Translations under genes and position numbers: made by a program
The notes under the pieces: generated by a model
Seen by the model: the letters and a program-made list of their open reading frames with translations, nothing else
What the model was told of the DNA's origin: nothing
Database searches by the model: none
Assembly (NCBI RefSeq): GCF_001463885.1
Contig: NZ_BBWQ01000009.1
Coordinates: forward strand, 62,001 to 126,000
Direction: 5' to 3'
Source: Aureimonas altamirensis
Lineage (GTDB): Bacteria; Pseudomonadota; Alphaproteobacteria; Rhizobiales; Rhizobiaceae
DNA length: 64,000 nt
Shown: in pieces, positions 32,165 to 40,282 of the stretch
How positions within the stretch are numbered: the first letter of the stretch is position 1
Layout: every line of letters begins with the position of its first letter

Positions 32165-32920
32165 ATGACGCTATTCGGTATCCGCATCCCGATGATGGCG
32201 TCCCTGATCGTCTGGGCTCTCCTGTGGGAGATCGTCGGCCGCATGGACCTCATCTTCCTCATTCCGCCCATGAGCGACATCCTGCAGGCCGGCCTTCGGC
32301 TGGTGCAGAGCCAGTCCTGGCAGAATGCGTCCATCATCACCGTGCGCAGCTTCGTCATCGGCATGGCCTTCGCCATCGGCGTCGGCGTGCCCCTCGGTAT
32401 CCTGATGGGGCTGTTCAGATCGGTCGACAGGCTGATGGCCCTGTGGGTCAACATGTTCGTCTCGGCACCGTTGTCGGCGCTGGTGCCGGTGCTGATGATC
32501 CTGTTCGGCCTCGGCGAAACGACGGTCATCGTCACCGTCTTCCTGTTCGCGGTGTGGATCATCGTGCTGGATGCCCGCGCCGGGGTCATGCAGGTTCCCC
32601 GCTCGTTGTTCGAGATGGGGCGAAGCTACGGAGCCAGTCCGTGGACATTGTTCCGGAAGATCGTGCTTCTGTCGGCCCTGCCGGAGATTTTGGCAGGCAT
32701 ACGAATTGGCCTCATCCGTGGGGTCAAAGGGGTGGTCATCGGACAGATTCTCGTTTCCATTATCGGATACGGCGAATTGTTCGAAAGCTTCTCCCGCAAT
32801 TTCGAGATGGCCAGTTTCTGGGCGCTGACCATCATTTTGTTTGCCGCGGCCATGCTGCTGTCAGCAATCGTCGAACATTTCGAGTCCAGGATCGAGTATT
32901 ACGCTGGAGCAAGATCATGA
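32165..32920 (+). CDS. ABC transporter permease (SsuC/TauC type)
   Basis: 251-residue BPD_transp_1 permease with about 6 membrane segments and the EAA loop 'FEMGRSYGASPWTLFRKIVLLSALPEILAGIRIGLIRGVKG'. Partner of the permease at 30518-31351. Its start is very close to the first membrane segment (little cytosolic N-terminus). The stop overlaps the ATG of the FAH-family gene by 4 bases. The last third of the gene (from about 32680) is slightly less GC-rich than the rest. Confidence 0.87.
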   Translation: MTLFGIRIPMMASLIVWALLWEIVGRMDLIFLIPPMSDILQAGLRLVQSQSWQNASIITVRSFVIGMAFAIGVGVPLGILMGLFRSVDRLMALWVNMFVSAPLSALVPVLMILFGLGETTVIVTVFLFAVWIIVLDARAGVMQVPRSLFEMGRSYGASPWTLFRKIVLLSALPEILAGIRIGLIRGVKGVVIGQILVSIIGYGELFESFSRNFEMASFWALTIILFAAAMLLSAIVEHFESRIEYYAGARS

Positions 32921-33624
32921 ACGTGCATACCGCTTCCGACGCCTACGTCTTCACGCCTCTTCCCATACCGACGCTTCCGGTGTCCGGCACGGACAAGCTG
33001 TTCCCGGTGCATCGCATCTACTGCGTGGGACGCAACTTCGCCGACCATGCGATCGAGATGGGGCACGACCCGAACCGCGAGCCGCCCTTCTTCTTCCAGA
33101 AGAACCCCGACACGCTGGTTCTGTCGGGGCAGGATTTTCCGTACCCGTCGTCCACGAACGACGTGCACCACGAGATCGAGCTTGTCGTCGCCCTGCACAA
33201 GGGCGGCAAGGACATCCCGCTGGACGCCGCCATGTCGCATGTCTTCGGCTATGCCGTCGGCCTGGACATGACCCGGCGCGACCTGCAGGGCGAGGCCAAG
33301 AAAATGGGCCGCCCCTGGGAAACGGGCAAGGCATTCGAGGCATCGGCGCCCTGCACCCCGCTGGTGCCGGCCGGTGAGGCGGGCGATATCACCTCCGGTG
33401 CGATCTGGCTGAAGGTCAATGGCGAGACGCGCCAGAGCGGAGATCTCAACCAGATGATCTGGAAAGTGCCGGAGATGATCTCCTATCTTTCCGGCCTGTT
33501 CGAGCTGCAGCCCGGCGACCTGATCTTCGCTGGAACGCCTGCCGGGGTCGGCGCCGTCCAGCGCGGCGACGAGATGCTGGGTCATGTCGACGGCATCGGA
33601 GAGTTGCGCACGCGCGTCGCCTGA
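32917..33624 (+). CDS. Fumarylacetoacetate-hydrolase-family protein
   Basis: 235 residues, the size of single-domain FAH enzymes (fumarylpyruvate hydrolase, acylpyruvase, oxaloacetate decarboxylase). Metal-binding pattern: 'VHHEIELVVAL' (E-x-E) and 'GYAVGLDMTRRDLQ' (D), with 'RIYCVGRNFADHAIEMG' at the N-terminus and 'FAGTPAGVG' at the C-terminus. 'KPWETGKAFE'-like 'RPWETGKAFEASAP' is close to fumarylpyruvate hydrolases of gentisate pathways. Translationally coupled to the importer, so it probably handles the imported compound or its ring-cleavage product. Confidence 0.85.
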   Translation: MNVHTASDAYVFTPLPIPTLPVSGTDKLFPVHRIYCVGRNFADHAIEMGHDPNREPPFFFQKNPDTLVLSGQDFPYPSSTNDVHHEIELVVALHKGGKDIPLDAAMSHVFGYAVGLDMTRRDLQGEAKKMGRPWETGKAFEASAPCTPLVPAGEAGDITSGAIWLKVNGETRQSGDLNQMIWKVPEMISYLSGLFELQPGDLIFAGTPAGVGAVQRGDEMLGHVDGIGELRTRVA

Positions 33625-33640
33625 CGCATCGTCGGCCATG

Positions 33641-33670
33641 GGCCCCGTCCGCCGCGTGGTGGACGGGGCC
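33641..33670 (+). terminator. Terminator-like hairpin after FAH gene
   Basis: GGCCCCGTCC / GGACGGGGCC, 10-bp perfect arms with a 10-base loop, 17 bases after the FAH stop. No T-run follows, so termination may be weak or Rho-assisted. Confidence 0.5.
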
Positions 33671-33695
33671 GCCCATCGCCGGATGCCGCCACACC

Positions 33696-34505
33696 ATGAG
33701 CTTCTTTGTCCGCTGGCTGCAGCGACTTGTCCTGGCCGCCATCGCGGCACTCACCATCTGGCTGGTCGTGGTGCAGATCTTCGACCGGGTGGACAGGCGG
33801 CTTCCCTGGTTCGTCGCGCTTCTCGGCACCTATTTCGTCGCTGCCTATGTGATCCTGCCGCTGGTGCTGCGGGTTGCCGTGACGGTGACGCGCGGCAACC
33901 GCATACCGCGCGTGACCCGGGCGGGAGACGGTATCCCCGCAGACCCCGTCAACATCGTGCTGGCCGGATCGCTCGCCGATCTGAAGTCGGGTTTCGAAAA
34001 GGCCGGCTGGGCGCAGGCCGATCCGCTGACCTTGCGCACGAGCTGGCGGATGATCGTCTGTTTCGTCACCGACAGACCTTATCCGACCGCACCTTTCAGC
34101 CCGCTGTTCCTGTTCGGACGCCGTCAGGATATCGGCTTTCAGGAAGATGTCGGCGACAGCCCGCGCAAGCGCCACCATGTCCGGTTCTGGGCGGCGGAAG
34201 CCGAGCCGCAATTCGATGCCGTGGCGGCCGCCTTCTGGAGCCGCCGGACCAAAATTTCAGCCGATCGGGCGCAAGTCTGGGTGGGGGCCGGCACGCAGGA
34301 TCTGGGCTTCGGCCTGCAATCCATGACGTTCCAGATCTCGCACAGGGTGGACCGCCATTCCGATCCCGAGCGAGACCATATCGTTGCAGCCTTGCAAAGC
34401 GCGGGCGCCATCCAGGATGTGCGCTTCATCGAGGCCGGGCAGCCCGTCGGCTCGCGGTTCAAGTCCGATGGCGGCATCGTGCAGGCTACCCTGTCCAAAA
34501 GCTGA
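33696..34505 (+). CDS. LssY C-terminal-domain membrane protein
   Basis: 269 residues. Two membrane segments near the N-terminus (about 10-28 and 38-62) are followed by a soluble LssY_C domain: 'DPVNIVLAGSLADLKSGFEKAGWAQADPLT', 'PLFLFGRRQDIGFQEDVGDSPRKRHHVRFW', 'WVGAGTQDLGF'. In longer proteins this domain follows PAP2 or DedA-like parts; here it stands with two membrane helices only. The function is not known. It is separated from both neighbours by hairpin/operator sequences, so it is probably transcribed alone. Confidence 0.8.
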   Translation: MSFFVRWLQRLVLAAIAALTIWLVVVQIFDRVDRRLPWFVALLGTYFVAAYVILPLVLRVAVTVTRGNRIPRVTRAGDGIPADPVNIVLAGSLADLKSGFEKAGWAQADPLTLRTSWRMIVCFVTDRPYPTAPFSPLFLFGRRQDIGFQEDVGDSPRKRHHVRFWAAEAEPQFDAVAAAFWSRRTKISADRAQVWVGAGTQDLGFGLQSMTFQISHRVDRHSDPERDHIVAALQSAGAIQDVRFIEAGQPVGSRFKSDGGIVQATLSKS

Positions 34506-34534
34506 TCCGAAGCCCGACGCCTTGCCAGGCCTGC

Positions 34535-34563
34535 TTGACCTGTAAAACGATCGCTTTACATGC
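34535..34563 (+). promoter_or_regulatory. TetR operator and promoter
   Basis: TGTAAAACGATCGCTTTACA (34541-34560) is palindromic at 18 of 20 positions with CGATCG at the centre, immediately after a likely -35 (TTGACC, 34535-34540) and 9 bases before the TetR start codon. Binding there would block the promoter, so autoregulation of the TetR-MFS pair is likely. Confidence 0.65.
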
Positions 34564-34569
34564 GCGTCG

Positions 34570-35121
34570 ATGAGCAAGGATGAAGAGATCATTCGCGGCG
34601 CTGAGGGCGTCTTCGACAAAAACGGCTTCGGGGCAACGGGCGTCTATGCGTTGCTTGCGCCGTCCGGTGCGTCCACACGCACCCTCTACAAGCATTTCGG
34701 CTCGCGCGATGGGCTGGTGCTTGCCGTTCTCGACCATCGGCACAAAGCCTTCATGGCGCGGCTGGCCGGCGTGCATGCCGCGGCAAACCCCGTGGCGGCC
34801 CTGTTCGATACGCTTGAAAAATGGGTCGACGAGCATGGGGCCCGGGGCTGCATGCTGTTGCGCGCCCGCGCCGAATACGCGCAGGCCAATGCCGAGATCG
34901 CCCAGCTTGTGGCAAGGCAAAAGGCGGAGTTCGAAGCCGAGGTGGCACGGCTTGTTGCCAGCGCGCTCGGTCGGCCGGACGCCGGGCTGTCGCGCCAGAT
35001 ATGGATGCTCTTCGAGGGTGCAACCGCCACCGCCGCCGTCGTCGGCGTCGGCTGCTTAAAGGAGGCAAAGAACGCTGCCGACGTGTTGCTGCAGCACGCG
35101 CGGGAACGCGGAATTGTCTAG
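34570..35121 (+). CDS. TetR-family regulator
   Basis: 183 residues. The N-terminal TetR helix-turn-helix spans about 5-50 ('IIRGAEGVFDKNGFGATGVYALLAPSGASTRTLYKHFGSRDGLV'), with the diagnostic 'TLYKHFGSRDGL'. The remaining all-helical domain binds a ligand. The MFS gene downstream overlaps its end, and a near-perfect palindrome lies over its promoter, so it most likely represses itself and the exporter until a toxic ligand appears. Confidence 0.88.
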   Translation: MSKDEEIIRGAEGVFDKNGFGATGVYALLAPSGASTRTLYKHFGSRDGLVLAVLDHRHKAFMARLAGVHAAANPVAALFDTLEKWVDEHGARGCMLLRARAEYAQANAEIAQLVARQKAEFEAEVARLVASALGRPDAGLSRQIWMLFEGATATAAVVGVGCLKEAKNAADVLLQHARERGIV

Positions 35122-36241
35122 GAACCTCAACCTTGTCGCTGCCGGCTTCTGCCTGACCGCGCTGACCTACGGGCTTGCGCGCTTTGCCTTCGGCCTGCTT
35201 CTGCCCGGCATCGGCGCGGAGCTGAACCTCAGCGCAACCGCTGCCGGCTGGATCAGTGGCGGTTCCTTTGCGGCGTACTGCGTCGGCATTGTCTTCACGG
35301 CCACCCATGGCGCCCGTTACGCGGAGCGTACCAACGCGGTGTTGGCCGGCGGGGTGGCGACATGCGGTCTGGTTCTTGCTGCCATGGCTTCGTCGCCCAT
35401 AGCCATGGGCCTTGCCATGGCCCTTGCCGGATTGAGCACCGGGCTGACGTCGCCGCCGCTGGCTGCCGCGGTGGCACGTGCCTTTGCCCCCGAAGCGCAG
35501 GCCAGAGCCAATGGGGCGATCAATACCGGTACGGCGGCGGGGATCGTCCTTTCCGGGATTGCCGTCCTGTCGCTCGCCATCGGCTGGCGTCAGATGTACG
35601 CCGCCTTCGCCTTCGCAGGGTTGGCGATCACCGCATGGCTATGGTTTGCCATTCCGGCGGGCAGGGGCCTGGAAGCCGCAAGGCAAGCGCCTCTGGCGCT
35701 TCTGAAGCGGAAGGGAATTGCCGCGCTGACCATCGCCGCCTTCCTGATGGGCGCAGGCTCGACCGCCGTCTGGACCTTCGGGGCAACCATCCTGCGGGAC
35801 GAATATGCGTTCGACGACAGGGGCATCGCGCTTGCATGGATCGTGTTGGGCGTGGCCGGCACCGGAGCCGTGGCGACGGGCATTCTGACGGATCGCTTCG
35901 GTATCGGCCCCGTCCACCGGGTCAGCGTCGGTGCGCTGGCGTTGGCAATCGGCCTGATTGCCTTTGCCGGCGAGCGACCGGCCTTCGCCTTTGCGGCGAT
36001 GGCACTGTTCGGCCTTGCCTATATCGTGTCCACCGGCGCTTTGCTCTTGTGGGGCATCGCGATCCTCAGCGACCAGCCGGCACTTGGGCTCGGCTATCCG
36101 TTTCTTGTGGTGGCGCTTGGCCAGACGGCGGGCGCGCCGCTGTTCGGCATGGTCTACGACCAGGCGGGAAGCGGCCCGGCCCTCGGCGGGGCGGCCCTTG
36201 CTATGGCCGCCTCCGCCATTCCGGTCAGTAGCCGACGGTGA
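35114..36241 (+). CDS. MFS transporter (YbfB/YjiJ-like)
   Basis: 375 residues, about 12 membrane segments. 'ALTYGLARFAFGLLLPGIGAELNLSATAAGWISGGSFAAYCVG' at the N-terminus is typical of the YbfB/YjiJ group of MFS proteins, and the loop 'FTATHGARYAERTN' replaces the normal motif A. The TTG start at 35114 overlaps the last codons of the TetR gene by 8 bases, so the two are coupled. It is likely an exporter of a small organic compound. Its 3' end overlaps the convergent reductase gene by 17 bases. Confidence 0.82.
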   Translation: MSRNLNLVAAGFCLTALTYGLARFAFGLLLPGIGAELNLSATAAGWISGGSFAAYCVGIVFTATHGARYAERTNAVLAGGVATCGLVLAAMASSPIAMGLAMALAGLSTGLTSPPLAAAVARAFAPEAQARANGAINTGTAAGIVLSGIAVLSLAIGWRQMYAAFAFAGLAITAWLWFAIPAGRGLEAARQAPLALLKRKGIAALTIAAFLMGAGSTAVWTFGATILRDEYAFDDRGIALAWIVLGVAGTGAVATGILTDRFGIGPVHRVSVGALALAIGLIAFAGERPAFAFAAMALFGLAYIVSTGALLLWGIAILSDQPALGLGYPFLVVALGQTAGAPLFGMVYDQAGSGPALGGAALAMAASAIPVSSRR

Positions 36242-36836
36242 AGCGGGCGCGGATGTGCTGCGGCCTTTTCAGCTCGTCCACCAGCGCAATGGCGAAATCC
36301 TCGAACGAGATGCGTGATCCGGCTTCATTCGACAAAAGCGTATCCTTGCCGAGGCGGAACGTGCCCGTTCTTTCTCCGGGCACGAACTCCGCGGATGGCG
36401 AAAGGAACGTCCATTCGAGGTCGCCTTCCTTGCGCAGAAGGTCGAGGAACTCGGCGCCTTTGCTGGCCTCGGCCTTGTACGCTTCCGGGAAGTCCGGCAG
36501 GTCGATGAGGCGCTGGCCCGGGGCCACCTCCAGGCTGCCGGCGCCACCCACGATCAGATAGCGGCGCACGCCGGACTGACGCACGGCGTCGATCAGCGTT
36601 TGCGCGTCGCTGGCGGTAAAGTGCACCGAGCTGATGACTGCGTCATGGCCTGCAAGCAGCGCCGCAAGCCCGTCCTTGTCGAAGACATCGCCCTTGACGG
36701 CGGTAACCTGCGGCAGGTCTGCGATCTTGTCCGGGTTGCGCGCAATGGCCGTAACCTGGTGCCCACGGTCCGACAGCTCTTTCAGGATGCGGGAGCCGGC
36801 ATTTCCGGACGCACCGATAAGCGCCACTTTTGCCAT
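36225..36836 (-). CDS. NAD(P)-binding reductase, atypical SDR (YwnB-like)
   Basis: 203 residues. The Rossmann dinucleotide motif 'VALIGASGNAGSRILKELSDRGHQVTAIAR' is at the N-terminus (GASGNAGS), followed by 'GDVFDKDGLAALLAGHDAVISSVHF' and 'YLIVGGAGSLEV'. It lacks the SDR Tyr-x3-Lys pair, so it belongs to the atypical NmrA/YwnB group with oxidoreductase or sensor function. The ATG at 36836 follows AAGGAGATTACC. It is divergent from an HxlR regulator with a perfect palindrome between them, a common quinone/electrophile-response arrangement. Confidence 0.83.
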   Translation of the reverse strand: MAKVALIGASGNAGSRILKELSDRGHQVTAIARNPDKIADLPQVTAVKGDVFDKDGLAALLAGHDAVISSVHFTASDAQTLIDAVRQSGVRRYLIVGGAGSLEVAPGQRLIDLPDFPEAYKAEASKGAEFLDLLRKEGDLEWTFLSPSAEFVPGERTGTFRLGKDTLLSNEAGSRISFEDFAIALVDELKRPQHIRARFTVGY

Positions 36837-36866
36837 CTGGTAATCTCCTTGGTATGATTTCTGGAC

Positions 36867-36887
36867 TTGGTCTGTATTGCAGACCAA
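36867..36887. promoter_or_regulatory. HxlR operator in divergent promoter
   Basis: TTGGTCTG-TATTG-CAGACCAA is a perfect inverted repeat with 8-bp arms and 5-bp spacer, in the 123-base gap between the reductase and HxlR genes. This is the only strong palindrome there and is well placed to control both genes. Confidence 0.7.
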
Positions 36888-36959
36888 AGGGTAGGACGCC
36901 GTGCCCATGCCTGCAAGTAGTCACGCCGCGCTGACCGGCCCTGACAAAAGGAGCCATTC

Positions 36960-37325
36960 ATGCTGTTAAGCGAAACGAAGTTCGAGCAACCCTGTCCGAT
37001 CCGCGACGTGCTGGACCGGATCGGAGACCAATGGAGCCTGCTTGTCATCGACGCTCTCGATGGCGGGACGCGGCGGTTCGGTGAGCTGACCCGCAGCGTC
37101 GATGACATCTCGCGGCAGATGCTGTCCAAGACGTTGAAGCGTCTGGAGCAGGATGGGCTGGTCAAGCGGACCGTCTATGCAGAAATTCCGCCGCGCGTGG
37201 ATTACGACCTGACCCCGCTGGGCAGGTCCTTTCTTGTGCCGATGCGATCGCTGGTGGCCTGGGCGGACCACAATCATGGGGCCATCGTGGCGGCTCGCGC
37301 CGGTTACAAGGGCGGCGCGGACTGA
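36960..37325 (+). CDS. HxlR-family regulator
   Basis: 121 residues, the usual single winged-helix size. 'CPIRDVLDRIGDQWSLLVIDALDGGTRRFGELTRSVDDISRQMLSKTLKRLEQDGLVKRTVY' is the HxlR domain, with the family Cys near the N-terminus (in 'EQPCPIRD'), which senses electrophiles or oxidants in HypR/QorR-type proteins. The C-terminal 'YDLTPLGRSFLVPMRSLVAWADHN' is typical. Probably represses the divergent reductase through the site at 36867-36887. The end overlaps the convergent ABC ATPase gene by 22 bases. Confidence 0.88.
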   Translation: MLLSETKFEQPCPIRDVLDRIGDQWSLLVIDALDGGTRRFGELTRSVDDISRQMLSKTLKRLEQDGLVKRTVYAEIPPRVDYDLTPLGRSFLVPMRSLVAWADHNHGAIVAARAGYKGGAD

Positions 37326-38332
37326 TCGCCCCTCAGGGTCTTTCCATCCGCGTCGAAGCGGTGGACACGCCCCGGCCTTGGCTGCAGGCCGATGGATTGT
37401 CCCGCCTCAAGCGGACTTTCCTCGGGCAGCCGCACCGTCAGTTCCTCCGTGTCGGATATGGCGACGTAGAGATAGGTATCGGAACCCAGATGCTCCGCGT
37501 GGCGGATCGTGCCGCGCCATTGGCCACCTTCGGCAACGACCTCCAGATGCTCGGGCCGCACGCCGATGCGCGCCGCGCCCAGGGCTTCGGCATGCTGTCC
37601 ACCCAGGAAGTTCATGCGGGGTGAGCCGATGAACCCCGCGACGAACAGCGTGTCCGGCCTGTTATAGAGGTCTATCGGACGGCCGATCTGTTCCACCCGG
37701 CCGGCATTGAGAACGACGATCTTGTCGGCAAGCGTCATCGCCTCCACCTGGTCATGCGTGACGTACACCATGGTAGCCCCGAGGGCCTTATGCAGCCGGG
37801 CGATTTCCAGGCGCGTATTCACGCGCAGGGCAGCGTCCAGATTGGACAAGGGCTCGTCGAAGAGGAATAGGGTCGGGTCGCGTACGATAGCGCGGCCGAT
37901 GGCGACGCGTTGCCGCTGCCCGCCCGACAATTCGGCGGGACGACGCGTAAGAAGGGGCGTCAGCTCCAGCATCGCCGCCGCATCGGCAACGCGCCGCGCG
38001 CGCTCGGCCTTGTCCACCCCCTCCTGCTTGAGGGCAAGGTCCATGTTGCCGGACACCGTCAGATGCGGATACAGCGCATAGGACTGGAACACCATGGCGA
38101 TGCCGCGCTTGGCCGGCTCGACGCCATCCATCACACGGCCCGCAATCTCCACATGCCCGCTGGTCTGCGTCTCCAGCCCGGCGATGATGCGCAGAAGCGT
38201 GGATTTGCCGCATCCGGAAGGGCCGACAAAGACCACGAACTCGCCTTCCTCGACCTTCAAATCTATGCCCTTCAGGACATCCGTCGCGCCGAAGGATTTG
38301 GCGATGGCTTTCAACTCGAGCGATGTCGTCAC
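37304..38332 (-). CDS. ABC transporter ATP-binding protein (UgpC/MalK type)
   Basis: 342 residues, shorter than the usual 350-370. ATPase domain about 1-235: Walker A 'GPSGCGKST', Q-loop 'VFQSYALYPHLTV', signature 'LSGGQRQRVAIGRA', Walker B 'LFLFDEPLSNLDA', H-loop 'VTHDQVEAMTL'. A C-terminal TOBE/OB region (about 240-342) includes 'RIGVRPEHLEVVAEGG'. It energises the MalF/MalG-type permeases at 39437-41206. Being the last gene of the leftward amino-sugar operon, it is 31 bases downstream of the oxidoreductase gene. Confidence 0.9.
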   Translation of the reverse strand: MTTSLELKAIAKSFGATDVLKGIDLKVEEGEFVVFVGPSGCGKSTLLRIIAGLETQTSGHVEIAGRVMDGVEPAKRGIAMVFQSYALYPHLTVSGNMDLALKQEGVDKAERARRVADAAAMLELTPLLTRRPAELSGGQRQRVAIGRAIVRDPTLFLFDEPLSNLDAALRVNTRLEIARLHKALGATMVYVTHDQVEAMTLADKIVVLNAGRVEQIGRPIDLYNRPDTLFVAGFIGSPRMNFLGGQHAEALGAARIGVRPEHLEVVAEGGQWRGTIRHAEHLGSDTYLYVAISDTEELTVRLPEESPLEAGQSIGLQPRPGRVHRFDADGKTLRGDQSAPPL

Positions 38333-38363
38333 AAGGCGGTCTCCGTGCGCGTGCCGGGGCAGG

Positions 38364-39416
38364 TCATAGCTTTACGATGCGGCCTTCCCGCATGCTCATA
38401 TCCGCGCCCAGGACGATCTCCAGCGAGCGGACCGCATCTTCATTGTGGCGGAACAGGTCGATATCCTCTCGTATGGCCTGCAACAGGAATGCCTGCTCAC
38501 GCTCGCACAGCGCCTGATGGTCGGGCTCGTCGGCCGTGGAATGCCATTCGTCGGCGCCGGCGAAACCGCCATCCGCACCAAGGGCGGCGCGGTGCACGCG
38601 GATCTTCGCCGTCTTCGTATGGGTATCGATATCGGACGAGGATGCGCCTTCGCCCAGTACGATCGACGCGGAGCCGCCGGGGCTCATCACGTCTTTTACG
38701 AAAAACGCCGTTTCCGACATCATCGGGCCCCAGCCGGCCTCGTACCAGCCAACCGAGCCGTCGGCGAACAGAACCTGAAGATGCCCGTAATTGACCTGGC
38801 CGCTGGCGATCTCGTTGGAAAGGCGCGCGCCCATGCCCCGCACCTCGACCGGGGGCGCGTCGGTGATCTGGCACATCACATCCACATAATGCACGCCGCA
38901 ATCCACCAGCGGCGAGGTCGTCTGCATCAGCCGCTTGTGGATGTCCCACGCCGCGCCGCAGGATTGCTGGTTCAGGTTGAGGCGGAATACGTAAGGCGGC
39001 CCGAGTTCGCGTGCCTTTTCGATAAAAAGCTGCCACGACGGATGATGCCGCAGGATATAGCCGACGACGAGCTTGCGGCCTGTCCGGCGCGCCACGTCCA
39101 CCACCCGCCGCGCATCCTCCACGGTCGCGGCCAGGGGCTTTTCCACGAAGACATGCGCGCCGTTCTCCATCGCCGCGATGGCCAGGTCGGCGTGGCTATC
39201 GGTATAGGTGTTGATGGAGACGACATCGGGCGCCGTCGCCAGGCCAGCCTCGAAATTTTCCAGCCTTGGATAGGCTGCCAGCTCCGGCGGCAACTCAATA
39301 TCGGAGCGGTTGTACAGGCCGACGATCTCGAAGCCCGGATCGCGGTGGTAGGCCAGCGCGTGAGAGCGGCCCATCTGGCCGAGGCCGGCGACGAAGACAC
39401 GAAGCGGTCGGCTCAT
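38364..39416 (-). CDS. Gfo/Idh/MocA-family oxidoreductase
   Basis: 350 residues. N-terminal Rossmann domain 'VFVAGLGQMGRSHALAYHRDP' with 'HVFVEKPLAATVEDARRV' (the EKP motif, catalytic Lys) and a C-terminal GFO_IDH_MocA_C domain with 'SPLVDCGVHYVDVMCQI' (catalytic His/Asp region). NAD(P)-dependent sugar or amino-sugar dehydrogenase, substrate unknown. The ATG at 39416 begins the fold; an ATG at 39437 overlapping the upstream stop (TAATG) would add seven residues and couple translation. Between the permeases and the ATPase genes of the importer, so its substrate should come through that system. Confidence 0.85.
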   Translation of the reverse strand: MSRPLRVFVAGLGQMGRSHALAYHRDPGFEIVGLYNRSDIELPPELAAYPRLENFEAGLATAPDVVSINTYTDSHADLAIAAMENGAHVFVEKPLAATVEDARRVVDVARRTGRKLVVGYILRHHPSWQLFIEKARELGPPYVFRLNLNQQSCGAAWDIHKRLMQTTSPLVDCGVHYVDVMCQITDAPPVEVRGMGARLSNEIASGQVNYGHLQVLFADGSVGWYEAGWGPMMSETAFFVKDVMSPGGSASIVLGEGASSSDIDTHTKTAKIRVHRAALGADGGFAGADEWHSTADEPDHQALCEREQAFLLQAIREDIDLFRHNEDAVRSLEIVLGADMSMREGRIVKL

Positions 39417-39436
39417 AGCCCCTGCATTCCTTTCCA

Positions 39437-40273
39437 TTATTTCACAGCGCCGGCGGTGATGCCGCGGATCAACTGGCGCGAGAAGATGAGGTAGAGGACG
39501 AGCACCGGCAGGATGGCCAGCGACAGCGCGGCCAGCACCGCTTCCCAGTTGGTGACGTACTGGCCAAGGAAGAGCTGCGCCCCCAGCGTGACCGTCTTGG
39601 TGGATTCGCCCGGCGCCAGGATGAGCGGAAACCACAGATCGTTCCAGATCGGGATCATGGTGAAAACCGCAACCGTTGCCATGGCTGGGCGGATGATCGG
39701 GAGGACAAGCGTGAAGAAGACGCGATACTCGGACAGCCCATCGACACGACCGGCGTTCTTGAGGTCGTCGGAGACCGTGCGCATGAACTCGGACAGGATG
39801 AAGATGGCGAGGGGAAGCCCCTGCGCCGTGTAGACCAGGATCAGCGCCGCCAGCGTGTTGACCAGACCTGTCGCAACCATCATCTGCAAAATCGCGACCG
39901 TGCCAAGGCGGATCGGGATCATGATGCCGAGCGCCAGGAAAAGCCCGAGAAGGCTGTTGAACCGGAAGCGATATTCCGACAGCGCAAAGGCTGCCATGGC
40001 GCCGAACAGCAGCACCAGAAACAGCGACGTCACCGTCACGATCATGCTGTTCTGGAAATACAAAAGGAAATTGCCCTGCGAGGCGACCATGCGGTAGCCG
40101 GCCAGGCTTGCCGTCTCCAGCGACGGCGGCATAAGCGGCTCGTTGAAGATGCCCCGCCGGGTCTTGAACGAGTTCATCACCACGATCGCCACGGGGGCGA
40201 TGGCAATAAGCGTGTAGAGCATCAGGGCAAGATGCACGAAGCCCATGCGGAAAGCTCGGGGAGACTTTGGCAT
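39437..40273 (-). CDS. ABC sugar permease (MalG-like)
   Basis: 278 residues, carbohydrate CUT1 family, about 6 membrane segments. The EAA loop reads 'LKNAGRVDGLSEYRVFFTLVLPIIRPAMATVAVFTMIPIWND', the normal MalG pattern (usually 'EAARIDGAS'). 'NEPLMPPSLETASLAGYRMV' is the conserved periplasmic loop after the first helix. 9 bases separate it from the MalF-like gene. Stop TAA overlaps a possible ATG of the next gene. Confidence 0.9.
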   Translation of the reverse strand: MPKSPRAFRMGFVHLALMLYTLIAIAPVAIVVMNSFKTRRGIFNEPLMPPSLETASLAGYRMVASQGNFLLYFQNSMIVTVTSLFLVLLFGAMAAFALSEYRFRFNSLLGLFLALGIMIPIRLGTVAILQMMVATGLVNTLAALILVYTAQGLPLAIFILSEFMRTVSDDLKNAGRVDGLSEYRVFFTLVLPIIRPAMATVAVFTMIPIWNDLWFPLILAPGESTKTVTLGAQLFLGQYVTNWEAVLAALSLAILPVLVLYLIFSRQLIRGITAGAVK

Positions 40274-40282
40274 CGACGCCTC

